Shown one piece after another: positions 32,183 through 40,184 of a stretch of 64,000 nucleotides of DNA (positions are counted from its first letter, which is position 1; each line of letters opens with the position of its first letter). The notes beneath the pieces were generated by a model that ran no database searches, had not been told where the DNA came from, and was given only the letters and a program-made list of their open reading frames with translations. Both the position numbers and the translations under genes were made by a program. This DNA comes from an uncultured Bacteroidota bacterium (lineage in GTDB: Bacteria; Bacteroidota; Bacteroidia; Bacteroidales; P3): contig CADCEC010000006.1 in NCBI GenBank assembly GCA_902800395.1, forward strand, positions 55,223 to 119,222, read 5' to 3'.

Positions 32183-32734
32183 ATGTTAATACGTATCATT
32201 TTAGGAATTGCTTTCGTCGCGGCAGGAGTGTTAGGACTCGGCGACATGTGGAATCTCTGGAATGCCGACTGGCTGTGGCAGCAGCCCTGGACGGCTTACA
32301 TCGCGCCGGTGGCGCTGATTCTTATCGGCAACCACCTCATCTTCCATCACCATAAGCACGAGCATGAGCGCTTCCTGCAGCGCCCCGTGCCCAGCATTGA
32401 CGAGGGCAAGCGCATCGTCTGCCGTACCCGCTACGGGGGCGACGAGTATGTCTATCATGGTGAGCCCTTCCACGGTGCCAGCCTCGACCTTTTCTGCGGT
32501 GCTATCCGGCTCGACCTCCGTGAAGCCATCATCACCGAAGACGAGGCTATCGACATCCACGCCAACTGCAGCGGTGTTGAGATTATCGTTCCGTCGAACG
32601 TGAATGTGGTGGTGAACAGCCGCAGCTTCTGTGGTGGTGTGGAGAACGAGACCCGTCAGTGCAGCGGCCAAGAGGTGAAGACACTCCACGTCACTGCCAG
32701 CGTCTTCATGGGAGGAATTAGCATAAAAAATTAA
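32183..32734 (+). CDS. LiaF-like membrane protein (LiaI-LiaF-like membrane region plus C-terminal domain)
   Basis: 183 residues. Two membrane helices (MLIRIILGIAFVAAGVLGLG; WTAYIAPVALILIGNHLIF) with a tryptophan-rich turn precede a His-rich linker (HHHKHEHE). The C-terminal beta domain (GASLDLFCGAIRLDLREAII ... VEIIVPSNVNVVVNSRSFCGGVEN) matches the LiaF C-terminal fold. In Firmicutes LiaF senses envelope stress; in Bacteroidetes similar genes sit beside LytTR or two-component regulators, as here. The divergent pair suggests joint regulation of an envelope response. Confidence 0.85.
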   Translation: MLIRIILGIAFVAAGVLGLGDMWNLWNADWLWQQPWTAYIAPVALILIGNHLIFHHHKHEHERFLQRPVPSIDEGKRIVCRTRYGGDEYVYHGEPFHGASLDLFCGAIRLDLREAIITEDEAIDIHANCSGVEIIVPSNVNVVVNSRSFCGGVENETRQCSGQEVKTLHVTASVFMGGISIKN

Positions 32735-32746
32735 AACATAAGTATT

Positions 32747-34465
32747 ATGAAAAAGGCAGTCTTTATAGCGGCATTGATTTCATTTCTCACGTTTCCAATT
32801 ACATTCTGTTTTTCCCAAGATTTGGGATTTTACAAGCAGATTGTCAAGGAACTGAGTTCCGCCAAGTATCAGGGTCGCGGGTATGCATATGACGGAGCCA
32901 ACAAGGCTGGCAAGTACTTGGAACAGGAGTTCCGCAAGGCGGGGGTGGACGAGGTGACGCTGCAGCCGTTCAAGCTGGATATCAACACCTTCCCAGAGAA
33001 GATGGAGCTGTCTGTTGACGGCAAGAAGCTGACGGCGGGCGTGGACTTCGTTATGCGCGAATACTCGCCAGGAGTGCACGGCACCTACCCTCTCTACCAT
33101 GTCGACACGCTGAATTACAACCCCGAAAAGATTTTCCGCGACCTGGCGAAGCCCGAGAACAAGGGCTGCATGGTGGTGTGTGATTTCTGGTTTATATACA
33201 AACATCGGAAGGATTTCCAGAAGATGGAAGAAGGCACCGAGTGCCAGAATGCCGGCATGGTCTACACCTGGAAGGAGCCGCTAAAGTTCTACAAAGCCTA
33301 TGGTGAGAAGGTGGTGGACAAGCCCATCATCTGGGTGTCGGCCGACTTCCCGAAAGATGCCCACAGCATCACCGCCGACATCGACAACCGCTTCCTCGAA
33401 GGCTACGAGTGTTTTAACGTCATCGCCAAGGTTGAAGGTCGCAGACACGACAGTTGCTACGTCTTTACAGCGCACTACGACCACCTCGGCAATCTCGGCA
33501 AAGATATCTATTACCCTGGAGCCAACGACAATGCTTCGGGTACCGCCTGCATCGTCACGATGGCCGCCTACTATGCTAAGCACCGCCCCGAGTACGATAT
33601 GTACTTCATCGCCTTCTCTGGCGAGGATGCCAACCTGCGCGGGTCAGAGTATTATGCCGAGCATCCCGTTGTGCCGCTTGCACAGATCAAATACCTCTTC
33701 AACATCGACATGATTGGCGACAACAATCCCGTGCAGTATTGCGAGGTGAGCAACGAGGGCATGAACGGCTTCGCGCTGTTTGAGCGGCTCAACAGCGAGA
33801 AGCACAACTTCAAGGCACTGAACCGAGGCGATCTGGCCGGCAACAGCGACCACTACCCCTTTGCTCTGCGTCATGTGCCTTGCATCTTTTTCGAGAACGA
33901 GGAGGGCGACGCTTTCAAGTACTACCACACCTTCCGCGACAACTACGAGACCTTCCGCACCGAGACATACGAACCGCTCTACCGCCTAGTGACGGACTTC
34001 GTAGAACGCTATAATGCAGGTATCGAAGGACACTACACCTATGAGCACTCGTTCAACTACGATATGGCCGGCAACCACTTCGACGTAAGTGAGACCGGCA
34101 CGATGGATTTCTATGCCGATGGTACGGCGCTCGACTCGGCGCGGCAGGTGTACCATGTAACGCTGGCCGACGGCGATACGGTGATGTGGGTGTATAATTA
34201 CATCAGCCCCAGCCTCTGGCGGTTGGAGGGCGACACCCTCTTCTTCGCCGGCACTAAGGAGGGCTTCCGCATGGAAGTGGTTGATAACGAAAACGAAAAC
34301 CAAAACGAAAACATGGAACTGGCGCAGAAGATTGCTGATACCTACCGCCGCAGCATCGAGTACGAATACAAGTTCCTTATTGACACTCTGACCGCTGAGA
34401 AACTGCAGTGGAGCTTCACCTACCGCGACGGCCACAGCGACACATGGCAATTTTATAGGAAATGA
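32747..34465 (+). CDS. M28 family zinc aminopeptidase, secreted
   Basis: 572 residues. Signal peptide to CFSQ (about 23). The M28 metal set is visible: AHYDHLG, GANDNASG, SGEDANLRGSEYY, FNIDMIGD and the final His in KYYHTFRDN. A ~120-residue C-terminal lipocalin-like extension (GTMDFYADGTALDSARQVYHVTLADGD ... WSFTYRDGHSD) is typical of Bacteroidetes relatives. An AACGAA hexamer quartet encodes NENENQNEN in this extension. The periplasmic enzyme releases N-terminal residues from peptides. Its stop overlaps the next gene (ATGA). Confidence 0.93.
   Translation: MKKAVFIAALISFLTFPITFCFSQDLGFYKQIVKELSSAKYQGRGYAYDGANKAGKYLEQEFRKAGVDEVTLQPFKLDINTFPEKMELSVDGKKLTAGVDFVMREYSPGVHGTYPLYHVDTLNYNPEKIFRDLAKPENKGCMVVCDFWFIYKHRKDFQKMEEGTECQNAGMVYTWKEPLKFYKAYGEKVVDKPIIWVSADFPKDAHSITADIDNRFLEGYECFNVIAKVEGRRHDSCYVFTAHYDHLGNLGKDIYYPGANDNASGTACIVTMAAYYAKHRPEYDMYFIAFSGEDANLRGSEYYAEHPVVPLAQIKYLFNIDMIGDNNPVQYCEVSNEGMNGFALFERLNSEKHNFKALNRGDLAGNSDHYPFALRHVPCIFFENEEGDAFKYYHTFRDNYETFRTETYEPLYRLVTDFVERYNAGIEGHYTYEHSFNYDMAGNHFDVSETGTMDFYADGTALDSARQVYHVTLADGDTVMWVYNYISPSLWRLEGDTLFFAGTKEGFRMEVVDNENENQNENMELAQKIADTYRRSIEYEYKFLIDTLTAEKLQWSFTYRDGHSDTWQFYRK
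34286..34309 (+). repeat. Quartet microrepeat, AACGAA hexamer x4, in the M28 peptidase gene
   Basis: AACGAA, AACGAA, AACCAA, AACGAA followed by AAC. In frame, encoding NENENQNEN. Confidence 0.9.
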
Positions 34466-34941
34466 AACAGATTAGAGAAATACTGGGCTACCTCCTCGGC
34501 GGGGTGCTCTTCGTGGGACTGATGCCGACGGTGATGTGGCTGGCGTCGGGGTTGCCGCCCATTGTGCATATCGGAGCCTTGAGGGCCTCCGTCACAGGGG
34601 TGCTTATGATGGGCGGGCTGGCGCTAAGTGTCTGGACCATCGTCTATATGAAGCGCCGCGGCAAGGGCAACCCGATGGACGCCTTCGGCCACGAGGTGGC
34701 GCCGCGCACGCAGCACCTGATGACCGACGGCCCCTACCGCCTGAACCGCAACCCCATGCTCACCGGCACGCTGCTCTACCTCGCCGGCGTGGTCGTCTGG
34801 CTGTGGACGTGGCAGGCGGCAGCGGTATGGGTAGCCTTCCTGGCGGTGATGCTGGTGCAGGTCGTCAGCGAGGAGCGCCGCCTGAGCCGCGACTTCGGCG
34901 AGGAATACGACGCCTACCGCCGCCGCACCCGCAGGTTTTGA
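34462..34941 (+). CDS. Isoprenylcysteine carboxyl methyltransferase-like membrane protein (PEMT/ICMT family)
   Basis: 159 residues. Helices at about 9-28, 38-60 and 98-130. The cofactor-binding C-terminal motif of the family is visible: DGPYRLNRNPMLTGTLLYLAG followed by EERRLSRDFGEEYDAYRRRTRR. Bacterial members methylate lipids or other small substrates using S-adenosylmethionine at the inner membrane. Coupled to the M28 peptidase gene by a 4-bp overlap. Confidence 0.9.
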   Translation: MKQIREILGYLLGGVLFVGLMPTVMWLASGLPPIVHIGALRASVTGVLMMGGLALSVWTIVYMKRRGKGNPMDAFGHEVAPRTQHLMTDGPYRLNRNPMLTGTLLYLAGVVVWLWTWQAAAVWVAFLAVMLVQVVSEERRLSRDFGEEYDAYRRRTRRF

Positions 34942-34987
34942 GACGCAAAAATCGAGGGTGCCGGGACAACTGCCGAGATGGCATTTG

Positions 34988-35097
34988 TCAACTTCGGAAG
35001 TTGACAGCGTCAACCTCGGCAGTTGACAACGTCAACCTCGGCACTTGACAACGTCAACTTCGGAAGTTGACAAAAGCAACTTCGCGGGGATGACAAA
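34988..35097. repeat. Palindromic minisatellite, 22-bp unit x4 plus one decayed copy
   Basis: Units at 34988, 35010, 35032, 35054 and a degenerate fifth at 35076. The best unit has the hyphenated palindrome TCAACTTC-G-GAAGTTGA followed by CAGCG or CAACG. It lies between the methyltransferase and the isochorismatase-like gene. Confidence 0.92.
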
Positions 35098-35122
35098 ACC
35101 AACATTGAGGAACTTTGAAAAC

Positions 35123-35626
35123 ATGACAGAGAAAGCAATGAAAAACAAAGCACTAGTCGTTATCGACATACAGAACGACATCACCAAGCACTACCGCGAC
35201 ATCGTCGGCAACATCAACGCCGCCATCGAATGGGCTGTGGCCGAGGGGATACATATCGTCTATATCAAGCATAACAACGTCACCGCTGCTACGCGGACAT
35301 TCAAACCAGGCACTAAAGGCGAGGAGTTGGCACCTGAGATGAAGGTCGTGTCGGACAACATCTTCGTGAAGACGAAAAGCAATGCCCTTACCAGCGAGGC
35401 GTTTTCTGCATTCATCGCGGCGAACGGCATCACGGAGTTCTACGTGGCTGGTGCTGACGCTACGGCCTGCGTGAAATCGACCTGTTTCAACATGGCCAAG
35501 GCCGGCTTCACGGTGCATGTCCTCTCCGACTGCATCACCAGCTACGACCTGAAGAAGCTGCCCGAGATGCTCGCCTACTACGAAAACAAAGGATGTGAGG
35601 TGAAGAAACTTTTAGAATACAAATGA
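35123..35626 (+). CDS. Isochorismatase-like cysteine hydrolase
   Basis: About 167 residues from ATG 35123 (ATG 35138 is equally plausible; a TTG further upstream falls in the repeat). The cysteine hydrolase triad is present: Asp in VVIDIQNDI, Lys in IFVKTKSNAL and Cys in GADATACVKSTCFNM. The family hydrolyses amides such as nicotinamide, N-carbamoyl compounds or isochorismate; substrate unknown. Preceded by the 22-bp palindromic repeats; overlaps the next gene by 4 bp. Confidence 0.88.
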   Translation: MTEKAMKNKALVVIDIQNDITKHYRDIVGNINAAIEWAVAEGIHIVYIKHNNVTAATRTFKPGTKGEELAPEMKVVSDNIFVKTKSNALTSEAFSAFIAANGITEFYVAGADATACVKSTCFNMAKAGFTVHVLSDCITSYDLKKLPEMLAYYENKGCEVKKLLEYK

Positions 35627-35988
35627 ATATGTGCTATAGAGAAGAGGCCATCGAATGTGTAAAGGATCATGTTCTCCAGATACACAAGCAAATATATGCC
35701 AAATATAATGGGGATTTTGACAGGATATATACGGAAGGGTACAACAGCAAGTCCTATACGGGTAGGGTGATTGAGCCAGGAAAGATTTATGAACTGAGTT
35801 ATCTGGAATGTACGTGCCCTAAAGTTAAATGTGGGCTGAGAAACCATCCACAGCAGTGTGAGTGCTCACGACAGAGCATTCTATATATCCTGTCGCAACT
35901 TGAACCGGACAGCCAATTCGATGTTCGGATTGAGAATACGATTCTCAGGGGGAGCGACCGCTGTACATTTAGAATAACAAAGCTTTAA
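35623..35988 (+). CDS. Cysteine-rich protein of unknown function
   Basis: 121 residues, no signal peptide. The distinctive part is a cluster of cysteines: YLECTCPKVKCGLRNHPQQCECSR (about 65-86), C-x-C-x5-C ... C-x-C, preceded by aromatic residues and followed by a predicted beta strand (FDVRIENTILRGSDRCTFRI). This suggests a metal or thiol site, perhaps a small-molecule enzyme. I do not recognise the family with confidence. The ATG overlaps the stop of the hydrolase gene, pointing to joint function. Confidence 0.7.
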   Translation: MNMCYREEAIECVKDHVLQIHKQIYAKYNGDFDRIYTEGYNSKSYTGRVIEPGKIYELSYLECTCPKVKCGLRNHPQQCECSRQSILYILSQLEPDSQFDVRIENTILRGSDRCTFRITKL

Positions 35989-36000
35989 ACGATGTAATCA

Positions 36001-36603
36001 ATGACCGAAGAGGAGTTATACAAAGAACTCGGTGTACTGACGAGGAACAAGGAGCGCTGGAAGGAGAATATCCCCAGCGTCGCGGCGCTGCTGGAGCACA
36101 ATACCATTAAAATCAAGGCTAAAGCGCTGTGGCTGCTAGGCGAGATGGGGCTGGCGTTCCCTGAGACCATCGGCGGCAGCGTCGCGACTGTAGCCTCGTT
36201 CATTGGCAGTCCAGAACCCCTTTTGCGGGAACGCGCTGCCAACGCCCTCGGCCGTATCGGGCGGGGTCGTTTCCGGTATGTCGAGCCCTATTGGGAGAGC
36301 CTCTTCCGCCTTGCCGGCGACATGGAGGCGAGCGTCAGGCTGGCCTTCATCTGGGCTTCCGAGAACATCGCCACCAACACGCCCGACCCCTACCACGACC
36401 GCCTTCCGTTCTTCGCCAAGCTGCTGAATGATAGTGACGACCGCGTACGGATGGAAGCCCCTGAGATATTCCGTGTCCTCGGCAAGCGCAGGCCTGAGTT
36501 CGTAAAGCCATATGTTGAAAAACTGCGCATCCTCTCCGAAACCGACCCCAACCGCGTGGTCCGCATCCACTGCCAAGGAGCCATAAAAGCGACAACTAAC
36601 TGA
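36001..36603 (+). CDS. HEAT-repeat protein
   Basis: 200 residues, all helical, made of about five HEAT-like repeats (IKAKALWLLGEMGLAFPE; LLRERAANALGRIGRG; VRLAFIWASENIATNTP; DDRVRMEAPEIFRVLGKRRPE; VVRIHCQGAIKA). No catalytic domain. Such proteins are scaffolds or resemble DNA alkylation repair AlkD-like folds; nothing selects between these. It follows the Cys-rich gene by 12 bp and precedes DUF5131 by 1 bp. Confidence 0.82.
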   Translation: MTEEELYKELGVLTRNKERWKENIPSVAALLEHNTIKIKAKALWLLGEMGLAFPETIGGSVATVASFIGSPEPLLRERAANALGRIGRGRFRYVEPYWESLFRLAGDMEASVRLAFIWASENIATNTPDPYHDRLPFFAKLLNDSDDRVRMEAPEIFRVLGKRRPEFVKPYVEKLRILSETDPNRVVRIHCQGAIKATTN

Positions 36604-36604
36604 C

Positions 36605-37408
36605 ATGTCTGAACACTGGGAGATATACGCCGACTGGAACCCGTGGCACGGGTGCACCAAGATTAGTCCTGGGTGCAAGTACTGCTATGTCTACCGGCAG
36701 GATGAAATGTATGGCAGTGAGATGGCAAGTAGTGTGTGCCGCAAGACGGGCAACTTCAACCTCCCGATAAAGAGAAAGCGCGACAAGTCGTGGAAGATAG
36801 AGAGCGGAAAGATGGTCTTCACCTGCTTCACCTCCGACTTCCTGCTCGAGGATGCCGACCCGTGGCGCCCCGAATGCTGGGAGATGATGCGGCTGCGGAG
36901 CGACCTCTGGTTTTTCTTCTTCACCAAGCGCATCGACCGTTTCATGCAATGCGTGCCCGACGACTGGGGCGACGGCTACGAGAACGTCATCGTGGGTTGC
37001 ACTGTCGAGAACCAGGCGATGGCCGACTACCGCCTGCCCATCTTCCGCTCGCTGCCCATCCGCCACAAGGCCATCATCGCATCGCCACTGCTCACGGCGA
37101 TGGACATCACGCCGTGGCTCGACGAAACGATAGAGGAGGTATCGGTAGGGGGCGAGTCGGGCGTCGACGCGCGGCCCTGCGACTACGACTGGGTGCTCTC
37201 GCTCCGTGGGCAGTGCATTGCGAAGGATGTCCCTTTCCGCTTCCACCAGACGGGTGCCCATTTCATTAAGGACGGCCGCATGTACCGTGTACGCCGCTGC
37301 CATCAGCTCAGCCAAGCGCATAAAGCCAACATCGACTACAAGATCGGCAGGTACCTGGTTCCGGAAACGGTAAAACTTGAATGGAAAGAAATTGATTATC
37401 ATGACTAA
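36605..37408 (+). CDS. DUF5131 family protein (phage Gp37/Gp68-like)
   Basis: 267 residues. The N-terminus WNPWHGCTKISPGCKYCYVYR has a C-x5-GC-x2-C arrangement like a radical SAM iron-sulfur site, followed by FTCFTSDFLLEDADPWRPECWEMM and FFFTKRIDRF. The family occurs both in phages and in chromosomes, and its reaction is not known. The C-terminal VSVGGESGVDARPCDYDWVLSLR block is also conserved. No other phage genes are near. It overlaps the GNAT gene by 8 bp. Confidence 0.88.
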   Translation: MSEHWEIYADWNPWHGCTKISPGCKYCYVYRQDEMYGSEMASSVCRKTGNFNLPIKRKRDKSWKIESGKMVFTCFTSDFLLEDADPWRPECWEMMRLRSDLWFFFFTKRIDRFMQCVPDDWGDGYENVIVGCTVENQAMADYRLPIFRSLPIRHKAIIASPLLTAMDITPWLDETIEEVSVGGESGVDARPCDYDWVLSLRGQCIAKDVPFRFHQTGAHFIKDGRMYRVRRCHQLSQAHKANIDYKIGRYLVPETVKLEWKEIDYHD

Positions 37409-37937
37409 TATGGAAACCGAACGAATACTATTTCGCCCTTGGCGCGACAATGATGCCGAAACGTTATACAAATACGCTTCCGACTCTGAGGTGGGGCCTC
37501 GCGCCGGCTGGCCGCCGCACAAGAGCATTGAGGAGAGCCTTGAGATTATCCGCACCATCTTCCACAGCGACCACATGTGGGCCATCGAACTCAAAGAGAC
37601 CGGCGAGCCCATCGGCTGCATGGGCTATATGGTCCACGGCGAAAGCAACATCGACATCGGCGAGAACGACGCCGAGGTGGGTTACTGGATAGCACGCCCC
37701 TACTGGAACCGCGGTATCTGCACCGAGGCCCTTCGCCTGTTGATAGACTATTGTTTTAACGAAAAAGGCTTCCACACCCTCTGGGCCGACTACTTCCCCG
37801 ACAACCCCGCCAGCGGCAAAGTAATGGAGCACTGCGGCTTCTGCGACACCGGTAAGGTCAACCGCTGCAGCCGTCTGCAACTAGGCAGCGACCGCCCGGT
37901 AAAAATAATGCGTCTGGATTTTACTCCGGGAGCTTGA
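37401..37937 (+). CDS. GNAT family N-acetyltransferase (RimJ/RimL-like)
   Basis: 178 residues from ATG 37401 (ATG 37410, METERILFRPW, is possible). The GNAT acetyl-CoA site is in VGYWIARPYWNRGICTEALRLLIDYCF, with GIGY-type strand IGCMGYMVHG before it and NPASGKVMEHCGF after. It acetylates an amino group of a protein or small molecule. The 3' end overlaps the convergent CNNM/CBS gene by 17 bp. Confidence 0.9.
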   Translation: MTNMETERILFRPWRDNDAETLYKYASDSEVGPRAGWPPHKSIEESLEIIRTIFHSDHMWAIELKETGEPIGCMGYMVHGESNIDIGENDAEVGYWIARPYWNRGICTEALRLLIDYCFNEKGFHTLWADYFPDNPASGKVMEHCGFCDTGKVNRCSRLQLGSDRPVKIMRLDFTPGA

Positions 37938-38976
37938 TCTCCTTGAAGCGACTCTGGCGTTTCTGCCAGCGCTCGCGGGCATACTGCTGCATGTCGGCCA
38001 CCTCGTCGCTCTCGTCGATAATCTCAAGGCCAAAGATGGTCTCGATGATGTCCTCTAGCGTGATAATACCCTGGAAAGAGCCGAACTCGTCGATGATACC
38101 GGCAATCTGTTCTTTGTGCTTCAAGAGACTGTCCCAGATGTCAGCCACCGACATCTCCTCGTTGTAGAGGGGTATCGTGCGCTTGATTTCGCCGAGGGTC
38201 TTCTTGAAGTGGTCTTCGGCCAGTTCCTCGAGGGCCTCGCTGCGGAGCACATAGCCGGTGATGAAATCTTCCTCGTCGGCATAGACGGGGATGCGCGAGA
38301 AATGGCTATATTCGTCGTTGCGGTAGAAGTCCTTGAGCGTCATGCTCTCGGGAGCCGTGGCGGCGACGACACGCGGCGTCATCACGTCGTAGGCTTTGAT
38401 GTCGTTGAGCTTGATGACGTTCTGGATAATCTTGTTCTCGTCCTCGTCGATGACACCCTCGTCCTCACCCATATCGGCCATAGCGGCCACCTCCTCGCGG
38501 GAGACCACCGCTTCCTCGTCGTCCTTCTTGGCGATGAGGCGGGTGAACCACTGCACGGCCACCACGATGGGGTAGAGGATGAAGATAAGACAGCGGATGG
38601 TGTAGGCTGTGAAACCCATGAGATGACGCCACTGGCTGGTGCCGATGGTCTTGGGGATAATCTCACTGAACACCAGTATCAGCACCGTGGTGATGGCGGA
38701 GACGAGACCGAACCATTCGTTGCCGAAAGCTTCGGTGGTTTGGTAGCCCACGCCGGCAGCACCGATGGTGTTGGCGATGGTGTTGAGACTCAATATGGCG
38801 GCGATGGCGCGGGCGTTGTCCTGCTTGTATCTCTTGAAGAGGGGGGCGGCCTTGTAGCCCTCGTCCTCGCGCATGGTGATATAACTGAGCGGGGTGGACA
38901 TCAATACCGATTCCAACACAGAACAGAGGAACGATATCGACATCGCACCTAACAGAAATATAATGAGTAAGGTCAT
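37921..38976 (-). CDS. CNNM/CorC-like transporter-associated protein with CBS domains
   Basis: 351 residues. An N-terminal CNNM (DUF21) membrane domain with about four helices (LLIIFLLGAMSISFLCSVLES ... TVLILVFSEIIPKTIG) is followed by two CBS motifs (about 195-310: VMTPRVVAATAPESMTLKDF ... GIIDEFGSFQGIITLEDIIETIFG). The family is implicated in magnesium or cobalt efflux. The usual C-terminal CorC_HlyC domain is missing, so it is a short form. Promoter TATTTTTG lies 24 bp upstream. Confidence 0.92.
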   Translation of the reverse strand: MTLLIIFLLGAMSISFLCSVLESVLMSTPLSYITMREDEGYKAAPLFKRYKQDNARAIAAILSLNTIANTIGAAGVGYQTTEAFGNEWFGLVSAITTVLILVFSEIIPKTIGTSQWRHLMGFTAYTIRCLIFILYPIVVAVQWFTRLIAKKDDEEAVVSREEVAAMADMGEDEGVIDEDENKIIQNVIKLNDIKAYDVMTPRVVAATAPESMTLKDFYRNDEYSHFSRIPVYADEEDFITGYVLRSEALEELAEDHFKKTLGEIKRTIPLYNEEMSVADIWDSLLKHKEQIAGIIDEFGSFQGIITLEDIIETIFGLEIIDESDEVADMQQYARERWQKRQSRFKEIKLPE

Positions 38977-38999
38977 TTCGTCATTACTAAAAAACGATG

Positions 39000-39007
39000 C
39001 AAAAATA
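39000..39007 (-). promoter_or_regulatory. Bacteroidetes -7 box for the CNNM/CBS gene
   Basis: TATTTTTG on the minus strand, 23 bp before the ATG at 38976. Confidence 0.7.
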
Positions 39008-39042
39008 CGAAAATATTTTCACATGTCAGGAAATATTTCTTT

Positions 39043-40092
39043 TCAAGCGTCGGCGGAGAGGAAAAGGTCGAGATATTGCTGCATGTGCTTTTCGTAGGAG
39101 AAAGTGGCGGCGTAGGCTTGCTCCTGCGCCGCTTTGTCGGCGTTGAAGTTTTCAAGTCCATCGGAAACAAGAGCTGCCATTCGATCGGGGTTGAAGTCAG
39201 TGAAATAGTGGGCGTGGGCGCTGCCAATCTCGGGGAGCGAGGTGCGGTCGGAGCAGAAGACAGGTTTGCCCCATTGCATAGCTTCAATGACGGGGAGTCC
39301 GAATCCTTCAGCGATGGAAGGAAGGAAAAGGGCTGTGCAGTGGGCGTAGAGCCAGCGCCGCTGGGCGTCGGTCACGAAACCAATGACATGCACATTGGGA
39401 TGGGAGGGAAGCTGGGTGCGAATAGATTCGGCGTAGTCTGTTTTGTCGTTGCCGGCAATGATGAGGTGGTAGTCGGGGAAACGGTCCATCAGTGGAAGGA
39501 GGGTGTGCACCTGCTTCTTCTGTCGCATCTCGCCAATAAAAAGGAAGAAGGGTGCAGGTGCACTCGCCAGAGGCTCCTGGGACCCGACGGTGAGGTCTTC
39601 AACACCGTTATAGATGATATGGACAGGTTTGTCGTGGAGGTCGATGAAGCGCTTGGTATCCTCGCAGGCAAAGTTGGAGATGAAGGCGAATTCGGTGGCG
39701 CGGTCGCATTTACGCTGCAACTTGCGACCATATTTGCGTTGTTTTTTGGGTGTCTTCTCGTAAAGGAAGTTGACGTCGTGGATGGTGAGGATAAAGCGTG
39801 TACAGCGACTTTTGGGATGGCAGGAACATTTTTGGTTGATGGAATGCCAGATATCGAAGTGGGGCATGAACCAAGGACATACCTCGCGGAGAAGATTACG
39901 GCGAATGTAGTGAACGTCGCCGCCAAAAGCACCGATATAGTTTTTGGGTACGAGAAGTGTGATGTCGAGACGGTCGGCAAGTTCACGTGCATGTTGCTGG
40001 TACCACCTGCCGTAATTGAGGGCTATCTGTCCCAATCCGCACATGGGATGGCGGAGAATGCCGAGGTCAATGAGTATGCGTTTCTTTTTCAT
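39043..40092 (-). CDS. Glycosyltransferase family 4 protein
   Basis: 349 residues from ATG 40092, fixed by the promoter at 40118-40125. N-terminal MKKKRILIDLGILRHPMCGLGQIALNYGRWY contains the acceptor loop, and FLPSIAEGFGLPVIEAMQWGKPVFCSDRTSLPEI is the GT4 donor site with E-G-F-G-L-P-V-I-E. It probably builds a surface glycan. It is the only glycan gene here and is divergent from rsgA. Confidence 0.92.
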   Translation of the reverse strand: MKKKRILIDLGILRHPMCGLGQIALNYGRWYQQHARELADRLDITLLVPKNYIGAFGGDVHYIRRNLLREVCPWFMPHFDIWHSINQKCSCHPKSRCTRFILTIHDVNFLYEKTPKKQRKYGRKLQRKCDRATEFAFISNFACEDTKRFIDLHDKPVHIIYNGVEDLTVGSQEPLASAPAPFFLFIGEMRQKKQVHTLLPLMDRFPDYHLIIAGNDKTDYAESIRTQLPSHPNVHVIGFVTDAQRRWLYAHCTALFLPSIAEGFGLPVIEAMQWGKPVFCSDRTSLPEIGSAHAHYFTDFNPDRMAALVSDGLENFNADKAAQEQAYAATFSYEKHMQQYLDLFLSADA

Positions 40093-40117
40093 TTGGGAGT
40101 CAACTGGAAATGAAATG

Positions 40118-40125
40118 CAAAAATA
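40118..40125 (-). promoter_or_regulatory. Bacteroidetes -7 box for the glycosyltransferase
   Basis: TATTTTTG on the minus strand, 25 bp before the ATG. Confidence 0.7.
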
Positions 40126-40167
40126 CAAAAAAAAACGCATTGTCCGTTTCATTTTTCTTTTTTTTAG

Positions 40168-40175
40168 TATTTTTG
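40168..40175 (+). promoter_or_regulatory. Bacteroidetes -7 box for rsgA
   Basis: TATTTTTG, 9 bp before the rsgA ATG at 40185. It rules out the longer in-frame start at 40110 and implies a leader of only a few bases. Confidence 0.7.
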
Positions 40176-40184
40176 CAGCCAGAA

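Noticed and set aside
36790-36820. Further GTGGAAA-type array in the DUF5131 gene (KSWKIESGK)
   Set aside because: The DNA is too diverged from the heptamer to count; the peptide similarity may be chance.
36605-37408. Prophage remnant
   Set aside because: DUF5131 is the only phage-associated family here; neighbours are ordinary chromosomal genes and no integrase or structural genes are present.
39076-40113. 345-codon plus-strand frame opposite the glycosyltransferase
   Set aside because: The minus-strand frame encodes a clear GT4 enzyme with its own promoter; the opposite frame has no family features.
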